From Paulinella micropora (taxonomy: Eukaryota > Cercozoa > Imbricatea > Euglyphida > Paulinellidae), in contig WBZZ01001393.1 of the NCBI GenBank assembly GCA_019918135.1, forward strand, positions 78,501 to 142,500: 64,000 nt of DNA, read 5' to 3'. Both the position numbers and the translations under genes were made by a program. A model generated the notes under the pieces. That model was not told the origin of the DNA. It worked only from the letters and a program-made list of their open reading frames with translations, and ran no database searches. Positions within the stretch are counted from its first letter, which is position 1, and every line of letters starts with the position of its first letter. This document shows, piece by piece, positions 1 through 8,962 of the stretch.

Positions 1-730
1 CATAGTGGGCAGCATAACCGTACGATTAGCAGACGCGATCCCAAACTTCCGCCCGTAATTCAGGGACATGATGCTTCATTTTTCTCCTTCTCAGGACTTA
101 TGCTGGGCCAGGATACCGGACGCTTGACGACCGACTGGGACCTTGCCTGAAAGGCACTTGCAAATAAGATAAGGGACAGTGGTATTGTGAACAGAGTTTA
201 CAACTTCACCGCTATAAGTGAATAATAATAGTTAACGTAGCAACTAGTATGACAGCATCATCTGACTACTATACACAGTAGTCACGGCCTCACGCTCAGC
301 TCGTTGATATGTTCGCCAATTATAATATTTACATCCCAACTTTACATCATCTCTTCACTGTGACAGTAACCGTCATACTGTACATATATACCAAACACAA
401 AGGGGGAATGCTACCGGTCATATATATTACATATCTATCGGTTATATATTCAATTGTGCATGGATATAATTCCAGTACTGATCAGTCCGGTCCTACCTCA
501 TTTACTATTGAGCATCAGGACACTAATCAGTATGATCCGGTTATTATTAATAGGAACTAGATTCAGAAACCAGTGCTCGTGCCATTTGCATTGCGCACTT
601 CGTTACCAGTTCAGTTTCCTCAGTAAAGACGATCTACGAAGTACTTCATTGACCCTCTGCGTAAACCCAGAACTAGAGTAATTTACTCAATCACCGGAAT
701 AATCAACATTGACCGGTTATAAAGCTGATT
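1..730. other. Flank with no supported gene
   Basis: AT-rich sequence with only short chance reading frames. I recognise no domain. It lies directly upstream of a copia pol fragment and may be decayed retrotransposon sequence, but nothing in it proves this. Confidence 0.4.
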
Positions 731-1498
731 GGTGAGCTGATCTGGCCCGCGTCGATGACACAGCCTCACATTTCTTTTGCTGTCAACAGGTTGTCAATCT
801 ACGCGCACAAGGCACCGGACATCGCTTATTCCATGGTAGGACGTATCTACCGTCATCTCCAAAATGAACGTGGTTTATTCTTCCCCGTGACGGCAGATCG
901 ACAGCCTGTGGAGCTGATATCCTACAGTGACTCGGACCTGCGTAAGTGTCAATTCACGTGCAGATCGCGGAACGGCGAGCATCATATGTTGACAGGACCC
1001 GTGAGTTGGAATTCGAGACGGCAGACCACCGTCGCGCTATCCACGATGGAGTCGCAGACCATCAGCTTATCCCAGACTACGCGTACCACCATAGCACTAC
1101 AGTCCTTTATGCTCGAGCTGGGCTTCCCTGTTCGCACCCCGATCGTCATGTACGGCGACAACAGAGGCTCCATCACTGCATCTACGAATGGTCTGGGAGG
1201 ACCGCGTGCACGGCACCTTTCACTCAAACATCATTATGTTCTGGAACAGGTAAGAGATCGGAAGGTGGCAGTACGCTACATCCCGTCAAGCGACAATCTG
1301 GCCGACGTCTACACCAAACCGTTGGCGGCGCCGCAGTTCAACAGCTTGGTGGAACAGTTCATGATCAGGCTATCCGACTACTTGGACGACAATGAAGACA
1401 GCATCCCAGCGTCTACTTCGACTCGACCGGCACCCGCCCCATCTGCATCGAAGTGCGGAAAGTTACGCAAGAAGACGAGCAAGAGCAAGACAGCATAG
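731..1498 (+). pseudogene. Ty1/copia pol 3' fragment (element D): end of RT and RNase H
   Basis: The reading frame carries the usual copia RT-thumb/RNase H order: a GELIWPASMTQPHISFAVN-type segment, then SYSDSDLRKC (first acidic residues), SWNSRRQTTVALSTMESQ (second catalytic region), YGDNRGSI (third Asp) and the closing DNLADVYTKPL. Upstream RT, integrase and gag are absent. The frame starts abruptly near 731, so this is a truncated 3' end of a plus-strand copia element. The C-terminal tail is Ser/Pro/Lys-rich and unassigned. The family assignment is firm; whether any protein is made is doubtful. Confidence 0.85.
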
Positions 1499-1742
1499 CT
1501 TCGTCCGCCTATCCCCCCTTTCTGTCCTAGAATAGGCACTCTTTGAAAATTTTTTCGGACTGTACCCCCTGCGGGAAGCGCTTGCGGATTTTCGATTTGC
1601 TTGGACATTCACGACGGGGGGGGGGGAGCCATCGCCGCGACGTCCATCAAGGAAGCATGCTACCTGATCTGTGACCATCACCGCATCGTCCATCAAGGAG
1701 GCATGCTATCTAGACCCTGAACTCTACCTTGTTCGCCTCGCA
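1499..1742. repeat. Non-coding spacer with a 25-bp imperfect direct repeat
   Basis: After the RNase H stop there is no gene. Two near-identical 25-bp units (CGTCCATCAAGGAAGCATGC...) lie at 1641-1665 and 1687-1711, after a G-run near 1617-1626. This may be the 3' end of element D. It joins the LTR of element A abruptly at 1743. Confidence 0.55.
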
Positions 1743-1990
1743 TTGAAGACCGGGACACTTTGGTAGTTCGCAGTTGAACAGATTGTGAGAGATTTACTGA
1801 GTAAAATTATTACCGCCAAACTGAAGGCGGCAAAACCATAACATGTGACTGGCTGACCCAAATTCATTAATTAGGTCATTCGTAAATAATAGGTAAATCA
1901 GTCCTATCGACATATAATAAATGACGTAACTGTCATATCACGAGTAAGTGCTGTCAGAAATTATTTTAACCGTTATTGTAATGTAAAGCT
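1743..1990 (-). repeat. 3' LTR of copia element A (truncated)
   Basis: About 248 bp nearly identical to 28842-29093 and 42142-42391, with only a handful of differences (for example CCCAAATT against CAATGCCAAATT). On the minus strand it follows a purine-rich tract (TTAGGGGGAGCTT, 1987-1999 region), the usual plus-strand primer site just upstream of a 3' LTR. The segment between 28794 and 28842 beside gag has no counterpart here. Confidence 0.8.
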
Positions 1991-2119
1991 CCCCCTAATT
2001 TCAGAGGTAGTTACCAATAAAGTCACTAGTGAGGTAGAAGTCACAAATATATTCTAACCTTATCACTAAAGTCATAGGACACCTCTAATGAGCAAAAGCA
2101 TAAGCATCCTCAGTAATGC
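1991..2119 (-). other. Polypurine tract and 3' untranslated region of element A
   Basis: On the minus strand, the G-rich run AGGGGGAGCTT ends next to the LTR. The rest is AT-rich and non-coding, between the RNase H stop and the LTR. Confidence 0.6.
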
Positions 2120-3585
2120 TTACTTGGACTGATGTCCAGACAGTCTGTCTGCCCCCTTCTTGAACAAGGAGGGGCTAGCGATTTTCTTTGAGAGAACATC
2201 GGCGCAATTGTCTGCTGACGGGACCCAACGCATCACAACCTCCCCCTTCCTCATCGCCTCAGTCAAATGGTAATGCCTCAGAGCAATATGACACAGCTTC
2301 TTACCAAACACCGATTCCGGCGCAGTACACACCGTAGCCTGATTGTCGACATTGAAAGTCGGCGTCGCCATCAACTCGGCTTTCGATGGGTTTTCATCCG
2401 ACCAAGGCAGAGCCCGAATCATATTACGCACCGACTCAAGATCATGCAACACCTCCGAAGCCGCATAAGTTTCACTCTCTTGCGTGCCTGTGGCTAAATG
2501 CTTCTGATTGGAAGCCCTCACCATCACAGGCCCATCCGCCAGGAACACCACCCACTGTTCGCGAGTACATGCGACTTCCATTTCCTAAGGACGAATCTGA
2601 GTCCGCCTCCGGCGTACGGTTGCCATTCAACGAGAACTTAACACCCCTGTTCTTGATGAACAGGAAATAGCGCAATAGCTGCTCCGCCGCTCGATAATCG
2701 AACTTGCTCCTGTCGGACTGATGCTCATCCAGGTAGCTCAACGGAAGAACCGACTCCGGGCAACTCGCTTTCAAGTAGATGTAACTCCCTACAATCTCCT
2801 GTGGCGAGTACTCCCCCAGCGCCGGCACCATCTTCGATCCCTCCGGCAACCACGGCGTCTTGGCCGGCATCCATGGACGCCCGTCGCTCCTCTTGAACCT
2901 TGCCCTCAACGTCTCCGTATACTCGCGTTGGTAGATAGATATGGTGTATTCTCCACCCTTCCTACTAACCTCAAACTCAAGCGAGAGGAACTGTTTGACC
3001 GGGCCTAGATCCTTCACGTTCCCCCACTCCTCGTTGAGCTTCTCCACATACTCCTTTCGGCTTGCCTTAGACGCTGCAGCATGAATGTTATCATCGACAT
3101 GGTACGTCAATACTTCAGTCTTCTTCGTCTCAGGATCAATCCTTCCGAACATGACCGGCTCCAGGATGCTCTGCACGAAGCCCATCTTTTTCTGAGTCGG
3201 AACCACTCGGTCGTTCCAATAAATGTGGCCAGAGGGCTTCAAACCGTTGACCCCCCCAAGAGCTTCCCATACCACATTAGGTGGCTCGTATCCAGCTGGA
3301 GGTTGCAGCCACACCGGTACCCGCAGCTTTACCTGCGGGAACGCACTCTCCTCGTCCATTCCAAATATATAAAGGTCCTGCAATACCACAAGAGCACACG
3401 TAGACCACCAACTCAACTCTACACGTCGGTAGATCCACTCTATCGTACTGCCACGCCGGTTGTCGGAAACCAATGCCAGCAATCCTTGACTTTGTATCCA
3501 CTACCGGACCATCGACCGTCTCTCGCTTTTCAAAGTCGACAAACCTTGTTGGGACCAGTGGTTGCCCCGGAGGCTTCTCTGACAC
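2120..3585 (-). pseudogene. Copia element A reverse transcriptase-RNase H, frame-broken
   Basis: The longest piece (2472-3482) contains RVT_2-type RT: FGMDEESAFPQVKL (first catalytic Asp region), GLKPSGHIYWN, and YHVDDN in place of the usual YVDD box. RNase H follows in another frame (2120-2581): ASNQKHLATGTQESETYAAS, FNVDNQATV and VPSADNCADVLSKK. The RT start (LVPTRFVDFEKRE, near 3540) sits in a third frame. At least three frame changes make this non-functional as it stands. It is continuous with the integrase region upstream on the minus strand. Confidence 0.85.
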
Positions 3586-5334
3586 ATGACGCTAGCACCC
3601 AACCTGAGGTGCTTGTCGATGTCCTTGAACCTTGAGTCATTAAATTTGCCTGAGGCAGTAGCCTCTCGATGAGGATTCGGGACCGTCACCAAGTATGCAC
3701 CAGAACGGAAGTTAGTTGGCTTCGTTGGCTTCCTGCTCCTCACCCCTGCAACTATGTTGGATGTGTCAATGGTGTTACCTGTCCACACCACTAGCATCCC
3801 CCTTGCATCTCTCTTCTGGTCCGCTCCAGCACGACCCTGCAATGCTCCTGAACGAGGCAAAGGTGCACCAGCAGCTGCCCTTCCGACATTCCCATCAGTA
3901 GCCCCTGCTCCCACCTTTCTGGCACGACCACCACTCGACCCCTCGTCCCCAACGACCACCAGCTCCACAACCCCAGCTTCGTCAGTTGGAACACCATCAC
4001 GTGCAGAAAACACTTCCGGTCCGTCCGCCACGTCTTCCACTACGCACCCCTCTTCCCTGGTATCATTTTTATCTTCACCAGTTACCACTTCCAGCAATTT
4101 TGTCTAACAGTCGCTGTTCACTTGCAGTAAAAAATGCACCGGGTTTTTCGCCCTTTTCGGCCCCCTTATCTCGAACTGGGTTGGCAGTTTGGAAGCTGTG
4201 TTGCAGTGACGATGCCATCTTGCCCCGTGGGTAGAGAGTAGGCCAGCCATGTACAGTAGAGTCCCTGACGACCATGTCCGCCGTCGTCACCAGCTTACCT
4301 TTGTAGTAACTCCACACCTTATAGGGTGACTCCTCTGTGCTCACCCCCATGAACACTCCTGGCACTCCCTTCTCTTGGCCCTTCTTGCCACCCTTGTAGT
4401 ACACACATAAGCACCCAAAAGGCTTCAGGATGGAGAAGGGTGGAGCTGGCCTCTTGTAGAACATCTCGTGCCTCGTCATCTTTGCCCCTGCTCTCGCTTG
4501 CATGTTGATGAGAAAGATAGCATAGTCGACCGCCAGAGGCAAGAAGTAGACAGGCACACTCCTCGCGGTTAGCAACGTAGCTGCCAATGAGAAAACAATG
4601 TGAATCCCTGCCTCAGCATACGCATCCTTATTAGGTCCGCACGAACGGGTAACCGGGGCTCAATCCCCTCACTTCTGAGGAAATCTTTTACCGCATTCGA
4701 GATCCACTCTTTGTCCATCCGGAACTGTTTCATGTCGTTCCCCGTCTGGGTCTTCGACCACACCCTCACAGCAGCCAGCTGCTTGACAGGAATGTCTGAT
4801 GCCCTCGTGTGGTTCCAATGCCCTTTCAGGTATCCAGACACGTTCTCCACAAACAACAGGCAATACGGCGTGTTGCCGTACAACGGAAACGATATACGAC
4901 CGGTGCCATCTGCACTCCAGTCCTCTCCCGTCTTTGCACATAGCGTTAGCGACGCCCCCTCAAATGACGAGTGCTTAGTAATCTTAGTGGTAGAACAGGC
5001 CAAGCAATCACACCTCAGGGTAGACGCCTTTCCCTTCGGTGTCAGCCCATTTTGCTTCAGGAACTGACGTGCCATCGTCTCCCCGAAGTGAAATATGCCA
5101 TTTATCTCACTCATGTCCACCGTAGTACTTGGTTTCATGCTGGTAGACCAAAACGCAGTGTTGCATTGGGGAACGGTGAGCATTCCTTCTTCTCTTTCCT
5201 CCATCCAGGTGGGTTCGCCGTGTGAAATCGGTATTGACACGTATCAGCATCGAAGCTCCCTCTACCACAACCTTCTTCCTCATCACGAAGAATTCGTCAT
5301 CTTGCATTACTATTGTGTAACCCGTTCGCTATAG
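3501..5334 (-). pseudogene. Copia element A pre-integrase/integrase and linker
   Basis: A GAG-pre-integrase zinc region (FHFGETMARQFLKQNG, then CDCLACS) at about 5.1 kb precedes the rve core: DGTG (first Asp) and RMDKEW (second Asp). The frame then shifts near 4620-4640 and resumes with AYAEAGIH (the Glu region) in 4075-4587. Copy B has the same shift. An in-frame TAG near 5332 separates it from the protease and is also shared by B. A further shift near 4098 is an extra T in a T-run relative to B. The linker (3501-4097) is low-complexity and acidic. Confidence 0.8.
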
Positions 5335-5721
5335 GCGACCAGATGAGAATAGCTTACGATCAAGGGTAGGTAAGATGTAGGTCTCCCCCATCTCCACCTC
5401 CTGCTGCCCACCTTCTCCATTCATGCCTGTAAACGACTTATCTCCCATCGCCACAGTTTTGATGAGCCCAGAGATCCCTCTCACTGCCACCCCCTCCTCC
5501 TGTCCAATCTTGCTTAGGGCGTCTTCTGTCGGAACCATGTGATGCGACGACCCGCAGTCAAGATAGACTTCATACAGGTCCTGCCCGCCCATTACTCCAT
5601 CTTCAAACGCCATGTGAGCTGTAGGTCCCTTGTCTTCTTCTCCACCAGTAAAGGTACCTACCCCATCGCGATGCAGCCCTCCTTCTTGCATAGACCTCCC
5701 TTCCTCGGTCATTTCCACATC
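5329..5721 (-). pseudogene. Copia element A aspartic protease (5' end cut off by the insertion)
   Basis: The frame contains YLDCGSSHHMV, matching the copia protease active site (D-C/S-G-S/A), followed by GISGLIKTVAMGD and ETYILPTLDRKLFSSGRL, which resembles the junction to pre-integrase. Upstream (higher coordinates) the frame runs into the target duplication and terminal repeat of the Polinton-like element. Its missing N-terminal part is at 26523-27746. Copy B (39431-39715) shows the uninterrupted arrangement. Confidence 0.8.
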
Positions 5722-5727
5722 ACCATC
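5722..5727. repeat. Left target-site duplication, ACCATC
   Basis: ACCATC occurs here and at 26517-26522, directly outside the two terminal repeats. The uninterrupted copia copy B has ACCATC once (about 39,818-39,823), between the same flanking bases (CCACATC and TTGTGC). Confidence 0.95.
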
Positions 5728-5775
5728 AGTAGTATAGGGGGCCACTTCGGCACACTTTTTCAGTGCAGTTTCTCT
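5728..5775. repeat. Left terminal inverted repeat (48 bp)
   Basis: It matches the reverse complement of 26469-26516 over 48 bp with one mismatch (G/C at repeat position 36). It begins AG at the target duplication. The stop codon of the first minus-strand gene lies inside it. Confidence 0.95.
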
Positions 5776-6260
5776 GCCAACAAATCATTTTGACTTTCAA
5801 CCCTCATTACATTGCTTTCATTTTGTTTGTCGTAAGCAATGTATTTTATGAGGGATTTATTGAATGTAAGCCCCTCTATATCAATTCCGTCAAAATTTTT
5901 ATTCTGAACCTCAAATCCAAATTCTTTTCTATTTTCTTTCCTCCAACTATAAAATAATTTCAGTTCTTTTTCTTTTTTTACCTGCTTAAGTCTTCTCTTT
6001 TGTCGTGCCAATCTCTCAATTTCAATGTTGTTGCTCTCTTTGTCAAGTCTTTTTAGCATAATATCAATGGCGGACAACTTTACCAAGTCTGGTTGTTTTT
6101 TTTCAATTAACAAATCAATTTCCCTGTCAATTTTATTTACTCTTTCTTGGCTTATTATTTTGTCTTTCTTCAGTTGGTCTCTCCCTCGTCTATTTGTCTC
6201 ATAAATCTCTAGCCAATCCTCCTTCGTCCTGTCTCCTTTCGTGATAAGACTTTCACTCAT
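5760..6260 (-). CDS. Hypothetical charged coiled-coil protein at the left end
   Basis: I do not recognise this protein. A start at 6260 (MSESLITKG) gives 166 residues; an in-frame Met at 6278 is possible. The central part is a Lys/Glu-rich helix with regular Leu/Ile spacing (IDREIDLLIEKK, ERLARQKRRLKQVKKEKE), compatible with a coiled coil or nucleic-acid-binding helix. The last residues and TGA are supplied by the terminal inverted repeat. It diverges from the spliced gene at 6576, with a palindrome between them. Confidence 0.6.
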   Translation of the reverse strand: MSESLITKGDRTKEDWLEIYETNRRGRDQLKKDKIISQERVNKIDREIDLLIEKKQPDLVKLSAIDIMLKRLDKESNNIEIERLARQKRRLKQVKKEKELKLFYSWRKENRKEFGFEVQNKNFDGIDIEGLTFNKSLIKYIAYDKQNESNVMRVESQNDLLAEKLH

Positions 6261-6286
6261 TATCAAATTCTGCACCACTGCACCAA

Positions 6287-6298
6287 CGCACTAGTGCG
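6287..6298. promoter_or_regulatory. 12-bp perfect palindrome between divergent genes
   Basis: CGCACTAGTGCG is its own reverse complement. It stands in the GC-rich start of the otherwise AT-rich spacer between a minus-strand gene (start 6260) and a plus-strand gene (first recognised ATG 6576). An operator or dyad protein-binding site is an inference from position and symmetry only. Confidence 0.35.
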
Positions 6299-6575
6299 CT
6301 GGGGTCGTGGCGTCGGCAAGAAAAAAATAGTTTTGAAAAATTCCAAAATTTCATTATCTATTACCAATTTGTCCTGCCAGCCTTATTTTTTCCACTTTTT
6401 CCCGTCTGGATTTTTCTCCAGAAAATTCCTCGTTTGCTGACACACAAAAATTGCCTTTTTATCGCAATTGAGTAAAATGTTTTTCCTCGTGCTTTTTCGT
6501 TCTGCGACTTTTTCAGAATTCCCAAAGTGGCTAAGACAAGAAGTCCAAACCCTTGCTGTTTCTGTGTGTTGCAGG

Positions 6576-7272
6576 ATGTCGGACAACGAGCCTGAAGAGG
6601 AGCGACACGACGACCCAGAGCAGGAAGAGCCTGAAAATGAGGTAATTTAGTTCCTATTTGTTTTATGTGTATGCGGTTTCTTGTATAGGGGGCTATGGCC
6701 CTGCTGGAGGCACAGCAAGAAGCACAGGACGCACGCGATGCACGTGTTCTGGTAATAAGTTTATTTTTTTGCTTTCATTTATGTGTGTGTATGTGTAGCA
6801 AACAGATGAAAAAAAGACACCAGACCAAGCAGTTGCGGTAATCATTTTTTTTCTGTTGTTTGGTTTTCATTGTATACCGAATTAGGGAATCACTGATGGT
6901 GTAAGTAATGTATCACTTGAGCAACCTGATTGGAATAGACCTAGAGGCAGTAGAAAAAAAGGGGCGAAAAAAGGTGGTAGACCAGAGGGTAGCCGTAACG
7001 TTGTTATCAGAATTAGTGAGGTTCATGTCGTAATTAACAAGGAGGCTGGCGAGGCGAAGTGGTTTTTTGCAGAAAAGCCCAATTCTATTTCAGTTGTCGT
7101 GTGGGGGTTTCGCTCTCCACCAGCCGAAATTTCCAACTACATTGTTGTTTTGGTGGGTAATGGCAAACCAGATTCTGTTATTATGGTAAGGTCTTGGCCC
7201 AACGTCGCAGAAATAGTCTCACATTTCGGCAGGCCCGTCAGAACTATTTATAAAGCATATCAGGTTGCTTAA
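6576..7272 (+). CDS. Spliced gene of unknown function: four exons, three introns of 47-48 nt
   Basis: Proposed exons are 6576-6641, 6689-6751, 6799-6837 and 6886-7272. Each intron starts GTAAT and ends TAG, and each joins whole codons. Introns are 47, 47 and 48 nt; intron 1 has an in-frame stop right after its donor. The spliced frame gives 184 residues ending at TAA 7270-7272. Exons 1-3 encode an acidic Glu/Asp/Gln/Ala-rich arm. Exon 4 has a basic patch (RGSRKKGAKKGGRPEGSR) then an aliphatic, probably beta-rich domain. A pyrimidine-rich stretch ending CAG sits just before the ATG, so a 5'-UTR intron may exist. No family recognised; a basic DNA- or RNA-binding role is only a guess. It is convergent with the integrase across a strong hairpin. 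Confidence 0.72.
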
Positions 7273-7287
7273 TTAAATAAGTTGTTA

Positions 7288-7361
7288 AGCATAGCATTTT
7301 CTTCTAGGTCGATATTAATGATATGTTAAACAAATACTAATCTGGAAGAAAACGTTATGCT
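7288..7361. terminator. Large stem-loop between convergent genes
   Basis: Arms 7288-7307 and 7342-7361 pair at 17 of 20 positions around a 34-nt loop. It lies just after the spliced gene's TAA (7272) and beyond the integrase 3' end (7462). A 3'-end or polyadenylation hairpin serving both strands is inferred from position. Confidence 0.5.
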
Positions 7362-7461
7362 AAATGTTTCGTTTTAATTTATTTTTAAAGGTCTAACTTT
7401 TCAACTTTCTTTTTTATTCTAGCACTGCTCCGTATGTTTTCCGGTTTTACATCCAATGATT

Positions 7462-8382
7462 TTAATAAATTAATATTTTTTTCTCTTTTGTAATTTGTTT
7501 TACTTTTTCCGATAACTGCTCCTTCGGTTCTTCTTCTTCATGGTGCTCTTCAACATTAGTCTTTAATAATTCTGACAGTCTTACTAAGTCTTCTTCTGAC
7601 AAGATTACTTTGAAGCCTTTCCGGCCCTTAACCTTAAATATAGTTTTACTGAATTGCTTGTCGCCTTTAGAAAAAATAGTTCTTTCTAATTCCTTTGTTA
7701 CTCTTGTACCCTTAGGGAATTCATTAATTGAAGGATTTCTGTATATTTCTTGAGTGTTTTTTTCAGTCCCTTCAAAAACATTAATCGGAACTGCTTTAAT
7801 TGTTGTATGATATGTTTTATTATAAGCATCAACAACCTCATGAATAATAGGAACCCATTGAAAATTTTTATTAAATTCCCATATTAAGTTTAATTCATTT
7901 CGTATTGTTCTAATAAACCTATCAATTATACCCATTGTTCTGTGATCGCCTACTTGGACAGTCCTATGTTCAATATTATTTTGTCTGAAATATTCAGCCA
8001 CTTGTCCTTTGAATTCGCCACCATTATCTGAAGTAATTCTTTCAGGAACTTTTTGGGTAAATATTTTGTTTAACCCTTCTAAGACATAACCAGTTGTTTT
8101 ATTTTTGACTGGCTCAATCCACCCACGACGGCTATATACATCAATAGCAACTAATCCAAAATTATAGTTAGCATTACCTTTCTTTGTTGCAACCTTTGAC
8201 ATATCCATTAAATCAATAAATACTTGACTTAGTGGTTTTGCTTCTGGTGAGGTTATCGTGTTCCATATCTTAGCGGGCTTTGATTGAAAATGTATTTCGG
8301 CCACTTCTTCATGTTTTTCTTTCCGCTCTGTCTGCTCAGGAGTTTCTTGTTGTTGTTGCTGATTTGTGTGCTTATTATCCAT
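7462..8382 (-). CDS. Polinton-type retroviral (rve/DDE) integrase
   Basis: An intact 306-residue frame. The rve core shows VFIDLMDMS (first Asp), ITSDNGGEF (second Asp) and MGIIDRFIRTIRN where retroviral enzymes have G-x-x-E-R. The third acidic residue is therefore Asp at the usual Glu position, or the Glu is elsewhere. The C-terminal part has a Ty3/retroviral-like small barrel signature (FSKGDKQFSKTIFKVKG) and an acidic tail. An N-terminal HHCC zinc region is not evident; the N-terminus is Gln/Lys/Glu-rich. It would insert the element and create the 6-bp duplication. It starts 10 bp downstream of the next minus-strand gene. Confidence 0.9.
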   Translation of the reverse strand: MDNKHTNQQQQQETPEQTERKEKHEEVAEIHFQSKPAKIWNTITSPEAKPLSQVFIDLMDMSKVATKKGNANYNFGLVAIDVYSRRGWIEPVKNKTTGYVLEGLNKIFTQKVPERITSDNGGEFKGQVAEYFRQNNIEHRTVQVGDHRTMGIIDRFIRTIRNELNLIWEFNKNFQWVPIIHEVVDAYNKTYHTTIKAVPINVFEGTEKNTQEIYRNPSINEFPKGTRVTKELERTIFSKGDKQFSKTIFKVKGRKGFKVILSEEDLVRLSELLKTNVEEHHEEEEPKEQLSEKVKQITKEKKILIY

Positions 8383-8391
8383 TGTATATTA

Positions 8392-8903
8392 TTAGAATTT
8401 TAAGAAACATTTTTCGATATCATTATTTTTTTCTTTCTTGCTTGGTTTTTCTGCTTGATTATAAACATTAACAGATATGTTTGACTTTTTACCTTTACCT
8501 TTCTTTACTGGTATTTCTTCTTCACTTTCTTCACTTTCGCTTTCGCTCTCATCAGGCTCAGGCACAGCTTTTTACTTACTTTCTTCTTTGCTTCCGCTTT
8601 CTTTCTTCTTATTTTCATCTTAGCCATCTTTTCAGCAATGATATCAGTAAAATCACATTCTTCATCGCTATCACTGCTTTCTTCTGGTGTATCATCTTGG
8701 TCTTTTTCATTAATGATATCATCAGCAACACCAATTTCAGCCATGCGGTTTATCTTTTCCTCTATCTCTTCATCATCGCCTACATAAGCCTTTCTACACT
8801 TTGCTAATTTCTCTTTTGCTATTTCAACCTTATGTTGCTTTTTGCTCTTAATACTTTCCACAGCCTTACCCCAATTCTTGCGACTTGCTTCGGGAGACGG
8901 CAT
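8392..8903 (-). CDS. Hypothetical Lys/Glu-rich protein, one frame break
   Basis: Not recognised. It starts at 8903 (MPSPEASRKNWGKAVESIKS). Residues 1-60 are basic and helical, then an acidic Ser/Asp/Glu stretch (DTPEESSDSDEECDF), then a Lys-rich helix. Near 8575 the frame changes at an A-run, and the new frame continues with alternating acidic/Ser sequence and a Lys-rich tail to TAA at 8392-8394. The changed frame keeps the same charge style, so this is probably one gene. It precedes the integrase by 9 bp and may be co-transcribed with it. Confidence 0.6.
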
Positions 8904-8962
8904 TTATACTAAGATTAATATATTTTAGTATTTTTTAAATAAATAATTAAATAAATAATATA

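Noticed and set aside
4600-5225. Plus-strand ORFs opposite copia integrase (155 and 84 residues, repeated at 38.7-39.3 kb)
   Set aside because: They recur only because copies A and B are near-identical; they are antisense to recognised integrase coding.
6383-6586. 67-residue minus-strand ORF opposite the spliced gene's upstream region
   Set aside because: No domain, and it covers the putative acceptor and start of the plus-strand gene; treated as chance.
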